A stretch of 64,000 nucleotides of DNA, from positions 2,688,917-2,752,916 of the forward strand of contig NC_052102.1 of the NCBI RefSeq assembly GCF_012273895.1. The letters are read 5' to 3'. The notes beneath the pieces are model-generated. The model ran no database searches. It saw only the letters and a list, made by a program, of their open reading frames with translations, and was not told the origin of the DNA. The number at the start of each line of letters is the position of its first letter. Within the stretch, counting starts at the first letter, position 1. The stretch comes from Zerene cesonia (taxonomy: Eukaryota; Arthropoda; Insecta; Lepidoptera; Pieridae). Below, piece by piece: positions 1-14,369 of the stretch. Position numbers and translations under genes: made by a program.

Positions 1-3000
1 CATAATAACTTTTTTTGTACGCTTGCACCACGAGAGCACTCCACCTATCGACGGCCTTTTCGACACCGGTTAAACAATAGTCTGGTATGTAATTTGGCAA
101 TAATGTGTAAAGACGTTCGTTGTTCATATCTTGACCATACTCTATGTAATATTGCTGAGCAGCGATCATTGCCAAATCCTCTTCCTTATCACATCTGTAT
201 TCTCCGAATTTGACACCCCTCACAACTTGTTGGTAAATAAGATTTGTCGCAACTTGATCCTCAGTAGGGTCATGCCAAGGAGCAAATATTTCCTTACGGA
301 AGAAAAGTCTCCACGGTGCGTTCCTTTCTTGGGCGCCTTGTTCTTTGGCATATTGTTCACATTGAGATATAGCGTCCATAACGTGATCACCACCACTACC
401 GAGTGAACTAACTTTATCAAATAACGCAATGTACAATGAAAAACCGAACTGATCGCGTAAACCAATTTTATCTGACAGTTGATTACATAATTCTCTAGCA
501 GTTGTTGCGGAATCAGCTAACAATGTTTTCGTATTTCCATCCATAAATGTTATAGGAAGCATAATTGGTTTTTTAGATTTAGTTGCCTGTAGTTCCAACC
601 ATGATGGAGGTTGATTTCTTGTTCCGTTATTAAAAGTTCTCTTAAGACGATCCTCACAGTAAGGCGCGTACCCAGGAGGGCCTTCCCTAATAAATGCCCT
701 GAGATAATTAACAAATTTTTCACTTGGAGCAAAGCAGCCAACACATAATGAAAGTAAAATCCATCCTCGAGCATGCGACGACTTCGATGGATTATTGGTT
801 AACTGTTTACAGATTTGGCAATAAATTTCATCTCTCAACTCCGCTCGAAGAATGCCGTGGCCGATAATAAAATGCAGTTTTTCTAAATTTGAAGTTGGTC
901 GCGATTCCAACCACGATTGATAACTGTCCGCTGTATACTCTTCGTCCTGAAAATCAACATAAAAAATGATCTCAATGAGCTTTCATACAATAAAAATATA
1001 TACTGAAATTATACATATTACACACAACATATATTAACTACTAGCTGACCCGGAAAACGCTGTCCTGCTTAACTCTTATAATTTAGGGTGAACATACAGT
1101 ACTCCTCCACTATTTAATAGATGTCAATATGCATATAAACCTTCCTCTTGAATCACTCTATCTATTAAAAAAAAACATCAATAATTGTTGCTTAATTTTA
1201 AAGATCTACCCATACAGACACACAGGCGGCAAATAGCGAATTTGTTTTATACTATTTAAACTATAAGTTACCTGAAGCTTTCTCCTAACATCCTCCCCGA
1301 GTTTGTTCTTTCTTTTGAGTGTTAACGAAACAAGTTTATGTCTAATAGACCTTGGCTTCTGTTTGTTTAAATATGCATCGGGATCAACGCCCATCATTTG
1401 CGCTTCCTGAAATTCTTTCGACCTGATGAAATTTCTCCCAAGGGTAGCCGTTACTTTTGACATAACAGATGTATTGTCTCTGTCCATGGTGTGATATCTT
1501 GGTTCGGGAAGGTCTCCAGTAAACCTCAATATTGTAATCCATAACGCTTGTGCTGCCTGCAATTGCGATAATGCTCAATATCAGATTAGGCACAGTACTA
1601 CAAAAATCAATTAGCGTTAATCTCTCTGCAAATCGTTATCAGTATAAATCATATCAATCAAAAAACAATTACTTGTGTAAATACAACACAATAACATACT
1701 CACCAATTGATCGCCTTGCGTATGTAAAGGTAGCAAGGGATGCTTTAACGGTTTCCGCGAATATTGGTGCGTGACATTGCCCTGGAAATACGTAGCTGCA
1801 AACTTTTGGAACTTAAACTCCGATAGGTCTTCCTCATCTTCAGAGGTTGTTTGGACTGGAGTCACCATCTGTGAAATAAGTCGTTAATTAACAACACACT
1901 AAGAAGTACACTATGAAAGGTGTAAGTAAATAAGTTCTAAGAACTAATAAGATACTGCACTTGATAACATATTTACTTAAATGGCAATTAATACCAACGT
2001 ATCGTTTTGAATCCCAGAAAGAATGAGATATATAAACCTTACATTGGAGATATTTGCGAGCTAATTTATTAACTAAAATAAAATGGGTTACGTAAAAGTA
2101 AAGTAAATAGATTACAATATTTACCTCTTGTTGATCCGCCCTCTGCTGGGGCAAGTCACTGAACGCACAAGTATCCTTAGGAGCTGGTGCTTCGCTACTA
2201 GAGTCAGGGAGGAAGTCGAACATGGCCTCCACGAGCTTACTGTCATCCACAGGCTCGTCTTGCTTCCGAGCTGCTTCTTGCAATAATGTGCGCTTTGCTT
2301 CTAACTGCCGTTTCTCTTCTAGAGCCAATTCAGCTTCCCTCCGTTCGAGCTCGTACATGCGTTCCTGAAAGATCGGGCCACAATTAATATTATATTCTCT
2401 TCAATTAAGTGTATACCAAGACACCCGGAAATTCCCTAAAACTTTTGTGCATTTTTAATTAATTTTTGCCACTTTTATTCACGTGGTACAACTCACAAAG
2501 GTAATATATTGCAGTACAAACACGGTATGTTTGTGAAAGCGATGTTATCTATGCTAATAATCATACTTGCCCACTTGTCTGCGATCCATAAACGGCTTAT
2601 ATGACCGTGTGCAACATATTGCAGATCGGTTGCTACATTGCTAATATGCCACATTTTTGCTTATAATAGAAAATTTTGATAGACGAGCGTTCGGCGTGCA
2701 AGCGAGCCATTAATTGTAGGTTTGTTATTACGCTGCATTTCAACTGGTTAGTTATCCAACCGGGGCCAGGTCGTGGAATTGTATAATAATCTATATGGTC
2801 GATTGAACGTAGTCACATCTTACGTAAATAGGACTTCCATACTGATAATAAGAATTAAGATATGGAGGAGACATGAAACTATATGAGCTTAAAAATGTAA
2901 ACATTACGCAACTGTTGTATGTATTACATTTACGGTCATGTGTGGCAATATTATAATTATTTCATACGTAACGGACATTTGATGATATAGGTATTTTTTT

Positions 3001-6000
3001 TTATATAGCGGACATTCGAGCTGGTTGGTGGGTCGCCTGATGGTAAAAAACCCAACCAAATAATATATCTGCAGATGAAGCTTATAGGGAAAGGAGGATA
3101 AAGATTGACGTACCTGTCTCCATATCTTTTTTCCAATATTTAAGAAAATATTATAAGCTACGAAGCTTTGTTTTTCCGACATTATATATTTTTTCCTATT
3201 GCTTTCATTTCTTCGAGATTTACTCTACTAAACACTTTAACTTCACTTTAAGAGCTTTTTATTCTTGTTGAATTGCAATTTTCCGATAGAATCTATCTTG
3301 AACTAGCAGCTCTCACTGGGTTCGCCTGGGTTGATGTCTTTCTTATTATTAAAATAGTTATAGTCCCACTCCAGGCGAAAACAAATACAATCATCAATAT
3401 CCTCAAAATTCATTTAGCCGTTCTAGAGTTAAAACTGGTGTATCTAACACGAATCTCTTTTATATATATATATAAGTAGATTAATTTGCAATTTGAACGA
3501 TAACAATTATCTAAACTATTTTGACTGAATATTACTTTGTGTGTGTAAGATTTTCGTAAACGGTCACGAGCCTATATTTTCTTTATCAGGCATTTGATGT
3601 TGAAGATATGATAGCAACAAAAAGTAATTAAAACATTGTTAAAATCCACACATAGCATCCTTCATAGGTAAATTAAAATATCTACATTTTATTAGAACAT
3701 TTGCATCTTCCTTATTACGATCGGTTAGGGCCAAAGTGTAATAAAGAAGACTGATCCTGAGGAGGTATATTACCTAATCGTCAAACTTCAGTTTATATTT
3801 TAAATGGAGTTATCTTAGACATGCGTGTATTATAATTATATATCTACTTACATTAATGTTATACTTTTATTATATTTTTCATCTAAATGTTAAACACAGT
3901 ATTCTATCACGAAAAACATAGATATGGATTTTTAAGTAACAGTTTTAAAAACTTTCAAAGAAACATGGATATAAAAACGATATGTGGTTTAGACAGACGA
4001 GGAAAATATATTTCTATGCGACTATCATAAAGGCAACATTTTTCTAGAAACACGACATAAAGGCAATTACGGTATACAACTTAATTACTGGCTAACTATT
4101 GTATGCAATGTAGTTTTAATGCAACCATTTATCTATTATACTTTGAAAGATGTATGTAAATTGTAAATGACCTTTTTGTAGTTATTTAGAACGATGGCGT
4201 ATGAAATATACCGACCGAAAAAAAATAACACCTAAAAAAAGACTGCTTATTGGAGTTTAGAGGACGCAAACTGAGCAAATTGAAGCAGAAACTAGTTCAA
4301 CTAACTCACTCTATAGTTCTGCTCGGCGATCTCCTTGGCCCGCGTGTTGCCCTGGTGCTGCAGGCGCTGCTCCTCCTGGCGGCGCAGGCGCAGCGCCTCG
4401 GTGTGCGCGAGCGCGTCCTGCCGCATGCGCCGGTAGCGCCGCATCGCGATCAGCCGCCGCACGTGGCTCTGTATTTTCACTATCGCCCACATCTTGTGCC
4501 CGTACGAGCGCCGCACGAGGTAGCCGCGCGCTGCCGCCTGGAAGCGTTACAAATGTTATGTAGTTTAAAGATTCATACTGAAAGTGGCTTAAGGCGTAGT
4601 ATATACAGCATCGACGTTCAAAGTAGCAAAAAAGTTATTCGTATTGATAAAATTGTATTATTATTCGTATCCTTAATATGTTAACGTCCACACGTACTGT
4701 TTTGAAGATGTTTTGTTAAATGTCTCTTAAAAGTTAGTAATTTTTTTCTGTTTGCAAGATACTTCTACTAACCTGCAATGACACAATATGTCCTCGCAAA
4801 TGTCTAAACCGATGAGCCAGGACTCTCGCTCGGATCAAAGCTTGCAGTCTCGCATATCCCACCTTCATCTTATTGTACCTAATTCTTTGCAATTTTCCTC
4901 GCCAATGTCGCTGAATTAAAATAGCAGCAGCGCGCATTTTTAAGAAACGTCGCCTATACACCCAACCCCGTATAGATCTTTGCAATATCAATATTTTTCT
5001 AGTAAGAACTCTGTCACGTTCTTGCTCCAGGAATAAGTCGTGAGCATCCTTAAGAAATACTTTGGTATGGCCTAGCTGATAATCTGACTTTCCTAACACG
5101 GTGGCACAAATTTTTGCTGTTGCATTCCTGCAGTCTGTTTTATGGGCGGGTGGAACGCCAGAAATTAGGAAGCGATAACGTTCGACGAATTCTTTAAAAC
5201 TGTGTCTTATCGGATATCCAGCTCTCCTAATTCTAATAGTTTCCATCATACCTGAATAGCGGAGTTGGCGGCAACATAATCCACGATCGAACATCATAGG
5301 TTTTTTGAATTCATTTGGTTTAATACATCGAATGAAGAACGGCTGGCAAGTTCCAAGCGTCCTCATTAATAGGTCTAATGATTTTTTGAACTGAGTTGAT
5401 AGCGTTGGAGTTCGCTTTCTTGTTTCCGATCCCATAACAATATCATCCTGGAAAATTTGTTGAAGGAATTTGTTTGTAGATATATGAATTAACTGTAGCA
5501 GATCAGCACTGAAGGTGTCCCGGTTTTTCTCTAAAAATCCTCGCGTATCATAAAATACAATACCAGCAAAATGATTTAATCCAAAACTAGTGTTAATATC
5601 TGACTTCGGTTTGAGGTAGTTTCTATGAAGACCATGAGTTTTGTGCAATTTGGCCAACATTGTTTGGTCGGTACCCTTAGGGAATTTCGATTCTTCGTCA
5701 ATTAACGCCATTATATTCAGCTGCTTCAAAGCAATCAAGTCTAATGCATCTTGATTGTCAACGAATTCTATATGTTGCCAGTTAATTCCTTCGTGGTTAT
5801 ATTCTTCCTGCTCAAGTTTAAAGATATGCCTAACGAAGAACTGTTGTAGATTTTCATTAGCGAAGTTTATACAAAATTGTTCAAAGCTATTGTGGTCAAA
5901 GTTTTCGAATCCAAATATATCCAAGACACCGATAGCAGTACGCATTGTCGCCTTTGGTTTATATATAGCAGCGTTAATTTTCTTGACAATAGTTACAAAT

Positions 6001-9000
6001 AATCGGCCATATATACCTTTAACAAACGCGTCTCTGATATCTACCGATTGGTTCTTACTAAGCGTTGATACCACTGTTTCGCCATGAGCAAACAACGTTT
6101 TCCTAGTCAAAGCATTTATTAATGATGGTACTGGAACTCCTAGTAGATTGCCAACTCGTCTGACATTTGACTGTTCTATAATCTCTGTAGCGTCTAAATT
6201 ATCCACTACTGTAGCTTCGTATTTAATGTTGCCACAATGTAACACAGCCGCTAATAATTTCAGTATTTCCCATATTTCAGCTTCAGTGAATAGCAACACT
6301 TTCATTGCTGATCGAATGTCAGCAAACTCGGCCGCATCATCTCTTCCTTCACAACTGAAATTACCTCCCTGAAACAAAAAAAAAATATGGGATCAAATTA
6401 CAGACAAATTATTACAGATGATAAAATACTATTATAAATACTACTTACTGCAGATAAATATCTATATTCTGACGCTTCTCCTAACTCCAATTTTTTCTTC
6501 TCTTCTTTAGATAAACCAGCCAGAAGACAGTAAAACACGTGATAATTCCTCTCCTCCGGACCTTGAAAGACTATTCTCGACTTTTCTAATAGATATTGTT
6601 CTATTTTGGCACCTTCAATAACACCATTGCTGTTAAAATGAATATCTATGTATTTACCGAAGCGTGAAGAATTATCGTTTCTTACAGTTTTTGCATTGCC
6701 AAAGGCTTCGAGGATGGGATTTGCTTCTAATATCTGAAATAAAAAGTGTTTTAAATATTAATATTTGGAAAATCAATAATATTTAATGTTCCTTAGTATA
6801 TTAAACAAACACGAACGTTGTAGTTAGCAGTGATGAAGCTTTTGTATTATTATATTAGATGGCATAATATAATGCAAGAAAAACACATAAGCTACAGAAA
6901 TACTTGCTCTTTCCCGTGGGTGAAATCGCACGACAGAGTAATTCATTATTAACATATATCTAAATCTCACATAAACAACGTCGTTCTGTTCCTACTACAA
7001 GTTCCTACTATATTAGAATTTGTAAGTATACCAAGGCCAGACTTAGAATATACCAAGGTAAAGATTTTTATTAATAATTAATTAATCTTCTAAGCTTAAT
7101 AAGATTAATTAATCGACTCAACCATAATCTACTTTACGTACGTAAAATAAGCGCACAAATACCTGTTGTTCAATCCAAGAGTGTTTCCCGCTGATCGCTG
7201 CAAGATACTGCAATATGAGCTTAGTGGACTCAGTCTTTCCAGCACCGGACTCGCCGCTGATGACGATGCACTGGTCCTGCCCGTAGCGGCGCATGTGTGC
7301 GTACGCGTTGTCGCCAATTGCGAATATGTGTGGGGGCAACTCGCCTATCTTCCGCTCCTTGTACAATTTTATCTGGTCCGCGGTGTATATGGGCAGAATT
7401 TGGTAAGGGTTCACCGCTACTAGGATGGAACCTGTGTAGGTCTGGAAGTTGAGATTTGTGATTATTTAACAGCTATTTTAATTACATTTAAGACTTCTAA
7501 AATTACCGGTTTCTCTGTATACACTGGAAATATTTTTGTTTTTGAAGTGAAACTTCTTTAGAATCGTTGTGATTTCAAACCTGATGCAACGGAAAAACGA
7601 CAGGTAAGAGACACAAATACAAAAATGTGTAGAATGAAGTCGGAAAAGAATGAGACAGAAATATACATACTATTTTATTCATTCTTTTGTCGATTTACTG
7701 AAGTTTCACTTCTATCGTGTGTGAATCGCACACACACCTTTTTTTTCTTCTCTTATCCTTTTATTATTCTATTTTTTTATTATTTCCACAAACTCGAACT
7801 ATTTTACTTTTTATTAAATGACATCTAATAATAATTTGACAGACGTACACCTTGGTTATTTATATAATTTTGGATTTTACAATAAATTGAAAATTATGCA
7901 AAACTTTACTAAGATGTGAACGTGATACATATTTAAAAACAATTATCAAATAAAATTACTTTCTATTGATATATATGGTATAGTTTAGGTATGGAAAATG
8001 TAATAGTAAAAAGTACTTACATAAATGAGGTTATCATTGTATCTTATAAGAAGGTTCCTGAGTATGCCCGCTTCATGCAGATCTCCTAACGATATCATGT
8101 CCTCCACGCCATGCACGGAGGTCGCATGCATCGCCTTGATGCGACGCTCCGGCGGCAGCCACTGCTCCTGCCCATCGTCATCTCGCACGCGGATCCGACG
8201 GCCCTCTGCCGCAAGCACCCTTGCACCGATGGCCACGTCGAATTCTCGACCGGATACTGGCTCGATCCATATGTAATCTCCCTGGAAAGGACGATCCAGA
8301 GAATGAATAGCTGTTCATGAATGGCATCCAAGCTTTTGGGTAATCCAAGAAAGTTTTCCTTAGTAATGATGGCGTAATATTGTGATAAAATATTGAATGC
8401 TTTCAGAAAATAGGCATAATACTGTTTAGGCTACAGATAATTTAAAAACGAAGAAATAAATATGTAAACTGTTTATTCTACATTTAAAGTAAAGTGAAAG
8501 TTAATTTATGGGGATCATTTGTTAAAATTCGAGTAGATTTAATGTTTTATCTTTTATATTAGTAACTCGAACACTAGATTAAAAATTGTCAGTTTCTATT
8601 AAATTTCACATCCGACCTTTGAGTGTCCGCGTTTTTAACTTTCTTCATTTAAATTCATTCATACATTATTAGCCTATTAAGTATGAATGTTCTGAATAGC
8701 AATATACCACAATAAACCTATTAAATGTGTATTTAATAAATAATATTTAAAAAGAGTTTCAAAAGTCAACATAATAATTTTCTAAAAAATATCTTCCAAA
8801 ATGGGCAAGCACGAATTCGCATCCAAATAGATTTAATAAATTCTTGGTGCACGTGCGCGATGCGACCGGTAAAGAGTCAAGACAATAGCTTGTATGTGAA
8901 TTTGAAGAAAGTGAGGCTTATTTGTTATGCTTGGGACTTCAAGCTTTGAGTGAGTCTAGACGAGACTTGATTATGTCGATTGTGAAAGTATCGATATACA

Positions 9001-12000
9001 GCGATGGTAAATAAATTGAATGTTTTTATTTATTGATTATTAATACTTCTTAAGTGTTGTCGATAATTTATTAAAATTAAATAATTACTTGTAGGAAGTA
9101 AGTGTGTAAGAAAAGGAAATAAAAAAATAACAACCGTTATAAACATCATGAAAATCTAAGGTCTCCGTCAAAAAAAAAAAAAAATAAATAAAAATAAAAC
9201 AGCCAACTTTTGCAATAACCTAAGTAAAAATCAATTACTTAATTTATGACCCACCTCAAAAGTAACAAATTCCATCATGAACTACATAATAAGATTGGTT
9301 TATTTTAATTAAAAATTACAAACACAACCGGTACACACTCTCTGGTAAGAACGATTGATAACTTTATCATTTGACCGCAACGTCTGCGGGTCGATCGATG
9401 ATTTACTAATACTCGTAATTATCTGTGTAATGTGTATTACTTTTTTTTAATATTCAACTAAAACTCAAGGAATAGATAAAGTAAAAATTATCTGTTTTTA
9501 CCCGCTACTTTGCTCATATATTTTATTATATTCCACTAATTCATTTGAGTTAAATTCTTATTTGTATAAGGTTCTACGTCAGCCATCTTTAATAAAGAAC
9601 TTGACTGAAACGTTCTCCAACTCAATCAATGGATCAATCAAAGTAACAAACACTGCAATAACGATTGGTTATTTCAATAATACTTGATTACATAATTGTT
9701 TGTACAACGGTTATTTCTATATTTATTTAATTTTCATGTGGGTATTATTTAATTATAGTATATAAAATTGTTAACTATGGATACCGGTTAAAGAAATCAC
9801 ATAGAATAACCACTTTCTAAACACGACTTCGTGTATTTTTCTATTTTAGAAAGTATTTTTATCAATTTTCAAAATACCTGCGTTAACATAATAAAATACA
9901 AGACTCCCAACAGAAATTCTTATCTTACATTCAATCAAGAAAATTAAATAAATAGTAAAATATTCCTATAACTGAAACTAAATTTATATGTATGATATTT
10001 CATTTACATCCATTTCTGTTTTTGCTTTTTTTTGGTATCGATTCCCACGATACAAGGTACGAGTCTATCTAGGCATTATGTTGCTAACGCAGTAATGTAA
10101 TTTGTTTTGTAACTTATGTATAAACGAGAACTTTGTATGCTTGATCTAATAATTTTTTTACCTTTCTTTGCAATCATTTGTTCACAACGTATGTACGAAC
10201 GAACAGAGCATTGTTGCCCTATAAACCAAAAAAATCGGGCGTCAGATAGTCAGTAGGTACAGATAAAATGAGAAACTTCTGACTTCACTACAGCTTTCAT
10301 GTAATTTCAAAGAGCAAACACTGAACGTTAAGAATCGTCACACGCAACAACGACTTAACACACATTTTGTAGCATAGAAAAGCGAAAAACAATAAAGCCA
10401 ACTGACTATATATCATATGCGCACATGTATGTGAAAGGTGAATGACCTGGCAGGTGCTAGTTTTGAAGAAATGGTCGGAATGTGTTGCCAAACGCACAGA
10501 TCGGAACCCGCTATACTCCGATGTAATTCACAATTACGGCTTTAAGAGCGCGGTTCTAAGAAAAGAAGAAACGACAGCGTATTTCATAATTATTTTTTTC
10601 TGCTTATTAATCCTCCTAAATGGATTTTAGCTCGTGTAATGTGGTTTATTATGTACATTAGTAGGTTATAGATAAATATAGAAAAGGTGTAAAATTTTAT
10701 GCTATAGGTATTTGAGATATACAAATCTCATTACTGATTAATTATGTCATTTTTTAGCTCCTTAATAAATATAATTATATTTTAGACATTAAACCATTGT
10801 AAATTATAATTCCCTAGCTGTTCGCCCCGGCTTCGCCCGTTGTACACGTATACCTCTTTTTAGCATATGTCACTCAGTGCAGTTGCAGCTTTCCAATGGT
10901 GAAAGGAATGGTGCAATCGGTGCAGCAGTTTTTGTGTGAAAACTTTACAAACGTGCAAAAATACAAATTTCCTTCAATGTTAAGTGTAAAAGAATGGTCA
11001 AACGAATTAATCCAGTCATTTGGTATACAAAACAAGCAACCAAGTAGTTCACAGTCACGTAGTTATAACACAATCGTGCTTATATCGCGTACCAAGAAAT
11101 TCGCACGCGTGTTTCATAGCCTAATCCTGTCCGTCCGCTTGCAGCGCCGCGGCCGCTACGTTTGAAAGACCCAATTTAGAAGTGGCACGTTTTCACTCGG
11201 TTCCAAAAGTGTGTACAAATATGTAATTAATATATTTTAGTAATTGTTACACATACTTTACGTTGAATATAAATGGATAGAGTATACATATACGTTATTT
11301 TTTAGTATCTGGTTATTTCAATTCTGTAATTCGTTCCATAAACACTCCTCGGACCGTTACTAATTTATAATTCACTAAAAATATAATTTCTCATTACACG
11401 CTTAAATCCCTAGCAAACTGATGCTTAAATGGTTACAACAATTTTAAGCCTTACTTAATTCTCTAAACCTACGTTATACAACCATTTTGCCTAAATCCAT
11501 GTTATCCGAATATTATGGTAAAATCAATTAATAAATAAACAAATAACTATCGTCAAACACATTACTTAGTGGTACCTATATGAAAATAAAATATCCATTC
11601 ACAAACCCGTCGTTAATATATATTAATGATTCATATTCTCCAAGTGTACCTATCCTTATGCACTTATAATTGCGTCCAGTTGGAATCATTGTGAGGCACA
11701 CTAATTCAAGGCAAGTCAGTTTGTATAAAACCTTGAACTTTGCTCTTGAAATATTGTGTACGATTCGCGTGGGATAGCTTTTTTACTTTCATGCGACGAA
11801 ACGAACATTTTAATTTTATACATTGATCTATTAGTAATAATGACACTCAAAACTTTTGTGTAAACTGTAAACCGTCTCAAAACCTATTTAAATTCTCAAT
11901 GATTTTACATAACAAAGCGTTTAAACTTAAATTATTGTACCGATGCTAATTTTAATTGTTATAAGGAATTATATGTATTTCACGATGTATTTTATTATTG

Positions 12001-12036
12001 TAATTTGACTTTACTTACTCTGGTAACGATCACCAT
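1..12036 (-). CDS. ck: Myosin VIIa (crinkled), 5' two-thirds; 3' end beyond window
   Basis: Unconventional actin motor. In insects it is needed for actin-bundle structures such as bristles, hairs and hearing organs (family knowledge). Coding exons in transcript order: 12019-12036, 8021-8281, 7163-7441, 6449-6733, 4773-6368, 4310-4537, 2125-2364, 1704-1868, 1272-1556, and 946 down to 1 (continuing). All have AG/GT borders and every junction keeps the frame, giving about 1434 residues in the window. Seen: start MVIVTR-GDYIWIEP; P-loop GESGAGKT at residues 156-163; switch I NDNSSRFGKY in exon 4; switch II DIFGFENF from residue 431; IQ-rich neck from about residue 734 (LQRSIRGWVYRRR and following); a charged helical stretch rich in E and R; then MyTH4 (LKHPLLPLHTQ to about residue 1300) and the start of FERM (KSKKPIMLPITFMDG). 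The match to fly Myo7a is close throughout. The second MyTH4-FERM unit should lie left of position 1. Myo7 versus Myo10/15: the 5-IQ neck and tail order favour Myo7a. Confidence 0.97.
1041..1255. repeat. Composite lepidopteran repeat (CTAGCTGACCCGG head)
   Basis: Intronic in ck. The head ctagctgacccgg is shared with 19375 and, degraded, with 34448. The right part (accttcctcttgaatcactc, then cattaattttaaa-like and ttgttttatactatttaa) is shared with 52859-53050 and 45105-45300. Confidence 0.6.
2365..4309 (-). other. ck intron (1.9 kb) with repeat debris
   Basis: Intron between the IQ/helix exon (4310-4537) and the following exon (2125-2364). Around 3006-3055 there is a short match to the minus-strand 3' part of the SINE described at 14370 (agcggac...agctggttggtgggtcgcctgatggtaa). 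Nothing coding was recognised. Confidence 0.5.
8282..12018 (-). other. ck intron 1 of the coding region (3.7 kb), no gene seen
   Basis: AT-rich intron between the MVIVTR exon and the GDYIWIEP exon. It contains one recognisable repeat near 10814-10985 (see separate entry) and short poly(A)/poly(T) tracts. I found no conserved coding stretch on either strand. Confidence 0.6.
10814..10985. repeat. Interspersed repeat in ck intron 1
   Basis: Begins ctagctgttcgccccggctt and contains ggtgcaatcggtgcagcagt followed by tgtgaaaactttacaaacg. This is the layout of lepidopteran non-autonomous elements. An open frame across it (10896-11165) reads repeat sequence, not a protein I recognise. Confidence 0.5.
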
Positions 12037-12067
12037 GATGTAGCCGACATGTGGTCACCGTTTCGAC
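12019..12067 (-). other. ck: ck first coding exon (18 coding bases) with spliced 5' UTR
   Basis: On the minus strand an acceptor (...attccag) at 12068-12069 opens an exon of 49 bases. It has 31 bases of 5' UTR, then ATG at 12036-12034 encoding MVIVTR, then a good donor gtaagt at 12018. MVIVTR joins in frame to GDYIWIEP in the next exon (8281), matching the conserved start of insect Myo7a. The acceptor in front of the UTR shows that the promoter and at least one further non-coding exon lie upstream, at higher coordinates. Confidence 0.85.
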
Positions 12068-12899
12068 CTGGAATAAAATACAACACAATTCAGATTTAGG
12101 TATTTAATCCAAATTAAATATTAAAACAAAGACGTGTTATTTAATAAACTTACACCTACCCACCATATTAATGTATTATCTTACTAGGTACATAACTAAT
12201 ATTCATTTAATGATCAACATCATTACAGACTACAAAGATACGAGGGAAAAAATAATCAACAACTTAAAGATTGTTAAACCAGGTCACAGTAGCTATTTAC
12301 GCGTCAATTTGTTAGTTTATTAAATCACAAAAGACATAGACACAATATTTTTCATCAATAAAAGTATGTGATTAACAAAATACGCGGCAAATAGTCTACG
12401 GATATAATACAAAGCATTTGTCAAAGTCAATTACATCGCGCCACGCATACCAGCGAGCCATTATACAGCGATCATTTATCATTACAACCATTATTTGCAA
12501 TTATTAATTAATCTAACACGGCGAGAGAGACCTGAATCATTCTCGTCTTGCCCAGTTTTTGCTACAAAGATGACGAGAGCATTTCTTTGCAAATATTTGC
12601 TCTCAGATAACTTTTAGCATTATACTTATAGATTTATAAAATTATCGCGTCATTCCATTGAAAGATTTGCATGTGTTTTTGAACAACAGTCCGTATCGGC
12701 ACAGATAACATAATATATCAGTATCATCCAATCCGTATTTCTATCTTAGATGTAGGTGTCATAAATATATATTGGTATTTTTAATATTGATTGGGAAAAA
12801 CTTTGTTACAGTCAACAGATTACATTGTTTTAATTTGTCAGCAAACTAGAGATACTACAACTACAATTAGAGATGATAATACAATACTATTATAGTATA

Positions 12900-13099
12900 C
12901 TAGCTGCGCCCCGCGGTTTCACCCGCGTAAGTCGGGATCTCGTAGGAGTATCGGGATAAAAAGTTGCCTATATGTTATTCCAGTTGTCCATCTGTCTACG
13001 TACCAAATTTAATTGCAATCGGTTCAGTAGTTTTTGCGTGAAAGAGCAACAAACACACACACATCCTTATAAACTTTCGCATTTATAATATTAGTAGGA
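12900..13099 (-). mobile_element. Helitron-like short element (Lep1-type), copy 1
   Basis: On the minus strand it starts TCCTACTAATATTATAAATG and ends CGGGGCGCAGCTAG, i.e. 5' TC and 3' CTAG, as in Helitrons. It is about 200 bases long and non-coding. At least four more near-full copies occur in this window (17433, 34215, 45783, 55017). I recall this family as the Lep1 Helitron-like repeats of Lepidoptera; that name is from memory and was not searched. Confidence 0.8.
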
Positions 13100-13929
13100 A
13101 TTAGATAAAAACTAATTATAGTTTTATATTAGAACGTAAATAATATGACCACAAATCGCTCAATACAAGAGGCAAAATGACAAAAATCCTCAAATATTAA
13201 AAGCCAATCAATCCTAACCAGACTTTTTCACTCATTCTTCTTTCTTATTTTTTCCTTTTGCCATTAGACGTCTGTGATCATTTGCATTCCTATCACCCAA
13301 CATTGCTCTCATAAAACATGTCTATTCTAGTCTGCCGAAAGTGCTGATGTCTGACCCGGTAGTATATAATTACTAAGTATAAGACAAGTCGATTTTGAGA
13401 AGTGTTTCAGTAAGAGATATTTAGAAAATCACCGGTTTCTTAATATTAACTAACAAAGTTGCGTTAGCACTCGCTAATAAGCTCCATATTAGCTATCGGA
13501 TATTGACGCAGTTGTCGCAATTTCTCCGTTTTGGACTTTTTTAAATACTGCTGGAATATTAATTTTAATTAAAGGTTTATATTTGTAGAAAATAAATTCA
13601 ATAGATAATAATTTCTATAACCTGCGTTCTGATGTCTTCGCCGATTTAAATCGTTATTCTTAACAACATTACATCATTTCTTCTTGCGGCTTGATTGTGT
13701 AATATGTTTTTACTATATATGATGATGTCCGCCTTCCTGCACGTTAAGTCGCAACTAATAATATGCAGACGTGTTTGGATTAATATTCTGTAATGCCTCA
13801 TATAATAAATTTCATTCGAGTAAATTATACTTCAAGGTAGACTGTTACTAAAATATTCAAGGTTTATTTTAGATAGTAATACTGATATAGCAATTATTTA
13901 TATTAAGAATTATCGAAATAACAGGATTT

Positions 13930-14172
13930 ACTATTTTTTTTTTTTTGTTTTCATTGAATATCATCACAATCCTGCTGGTAATAGAAGACAACAAGGCCAA
14001 TTGTCCGTTTCCTTACTCTACCCAGTCTCCTCTTATATTCGTCTCATGAATCCTTTTATTTTCCTTTTGTTCCTCAAAGTTGACAGTCCATTTGAGAGAG
14101 GTAAGGCCCCTTCGAAAATTAAAGGGCGGTGCTGATCCTTTACCCTCAATCGCCTCACCAGCTTATTTGCCA
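13930..14172 (+). mobile_element. Old SINE-like fragment upstream of copy A
   Basis: Contains cttactctacccagtctcct, ccttttgttcctcaaagttg, gagagaggtaaggccccttc and aaagggcggtgctgatcctt. The pyrimidine tracts and the gggcggtg block resemble the middle and 3' part of the SINE that lies 200 bases to the right. Confidence 0.35.
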
Positions 14173-14369
14173 ACTATGCTATATTTGACACTTGGCACTC
14201 ATAAAATACTACCATGACTTTTTGGGGGCCATAAGGTTTTATACAACTTTGTGTACCTCATACGTTAAAATCAATACTACACAAACAATTCCACACATGA
14301 ATACTGATCGAGTTGTTATTATAAAAATACTAAATAACTAACAATAATCAATTAACTTTCTAAAGGAAA

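Noticed and set aside
4250..4684. Plus-strand frame of 144 codons
   Set aside because: Antisense shadow of the GC-rich ck IQ/helix exon (4310-4537).
10896..11165. Open frame of 89 codons in ck intron 1
   Set aside because: Overlaps an interspersed repeat (gcaatcggtgcagcag...), has no splice context and no recognised domain.
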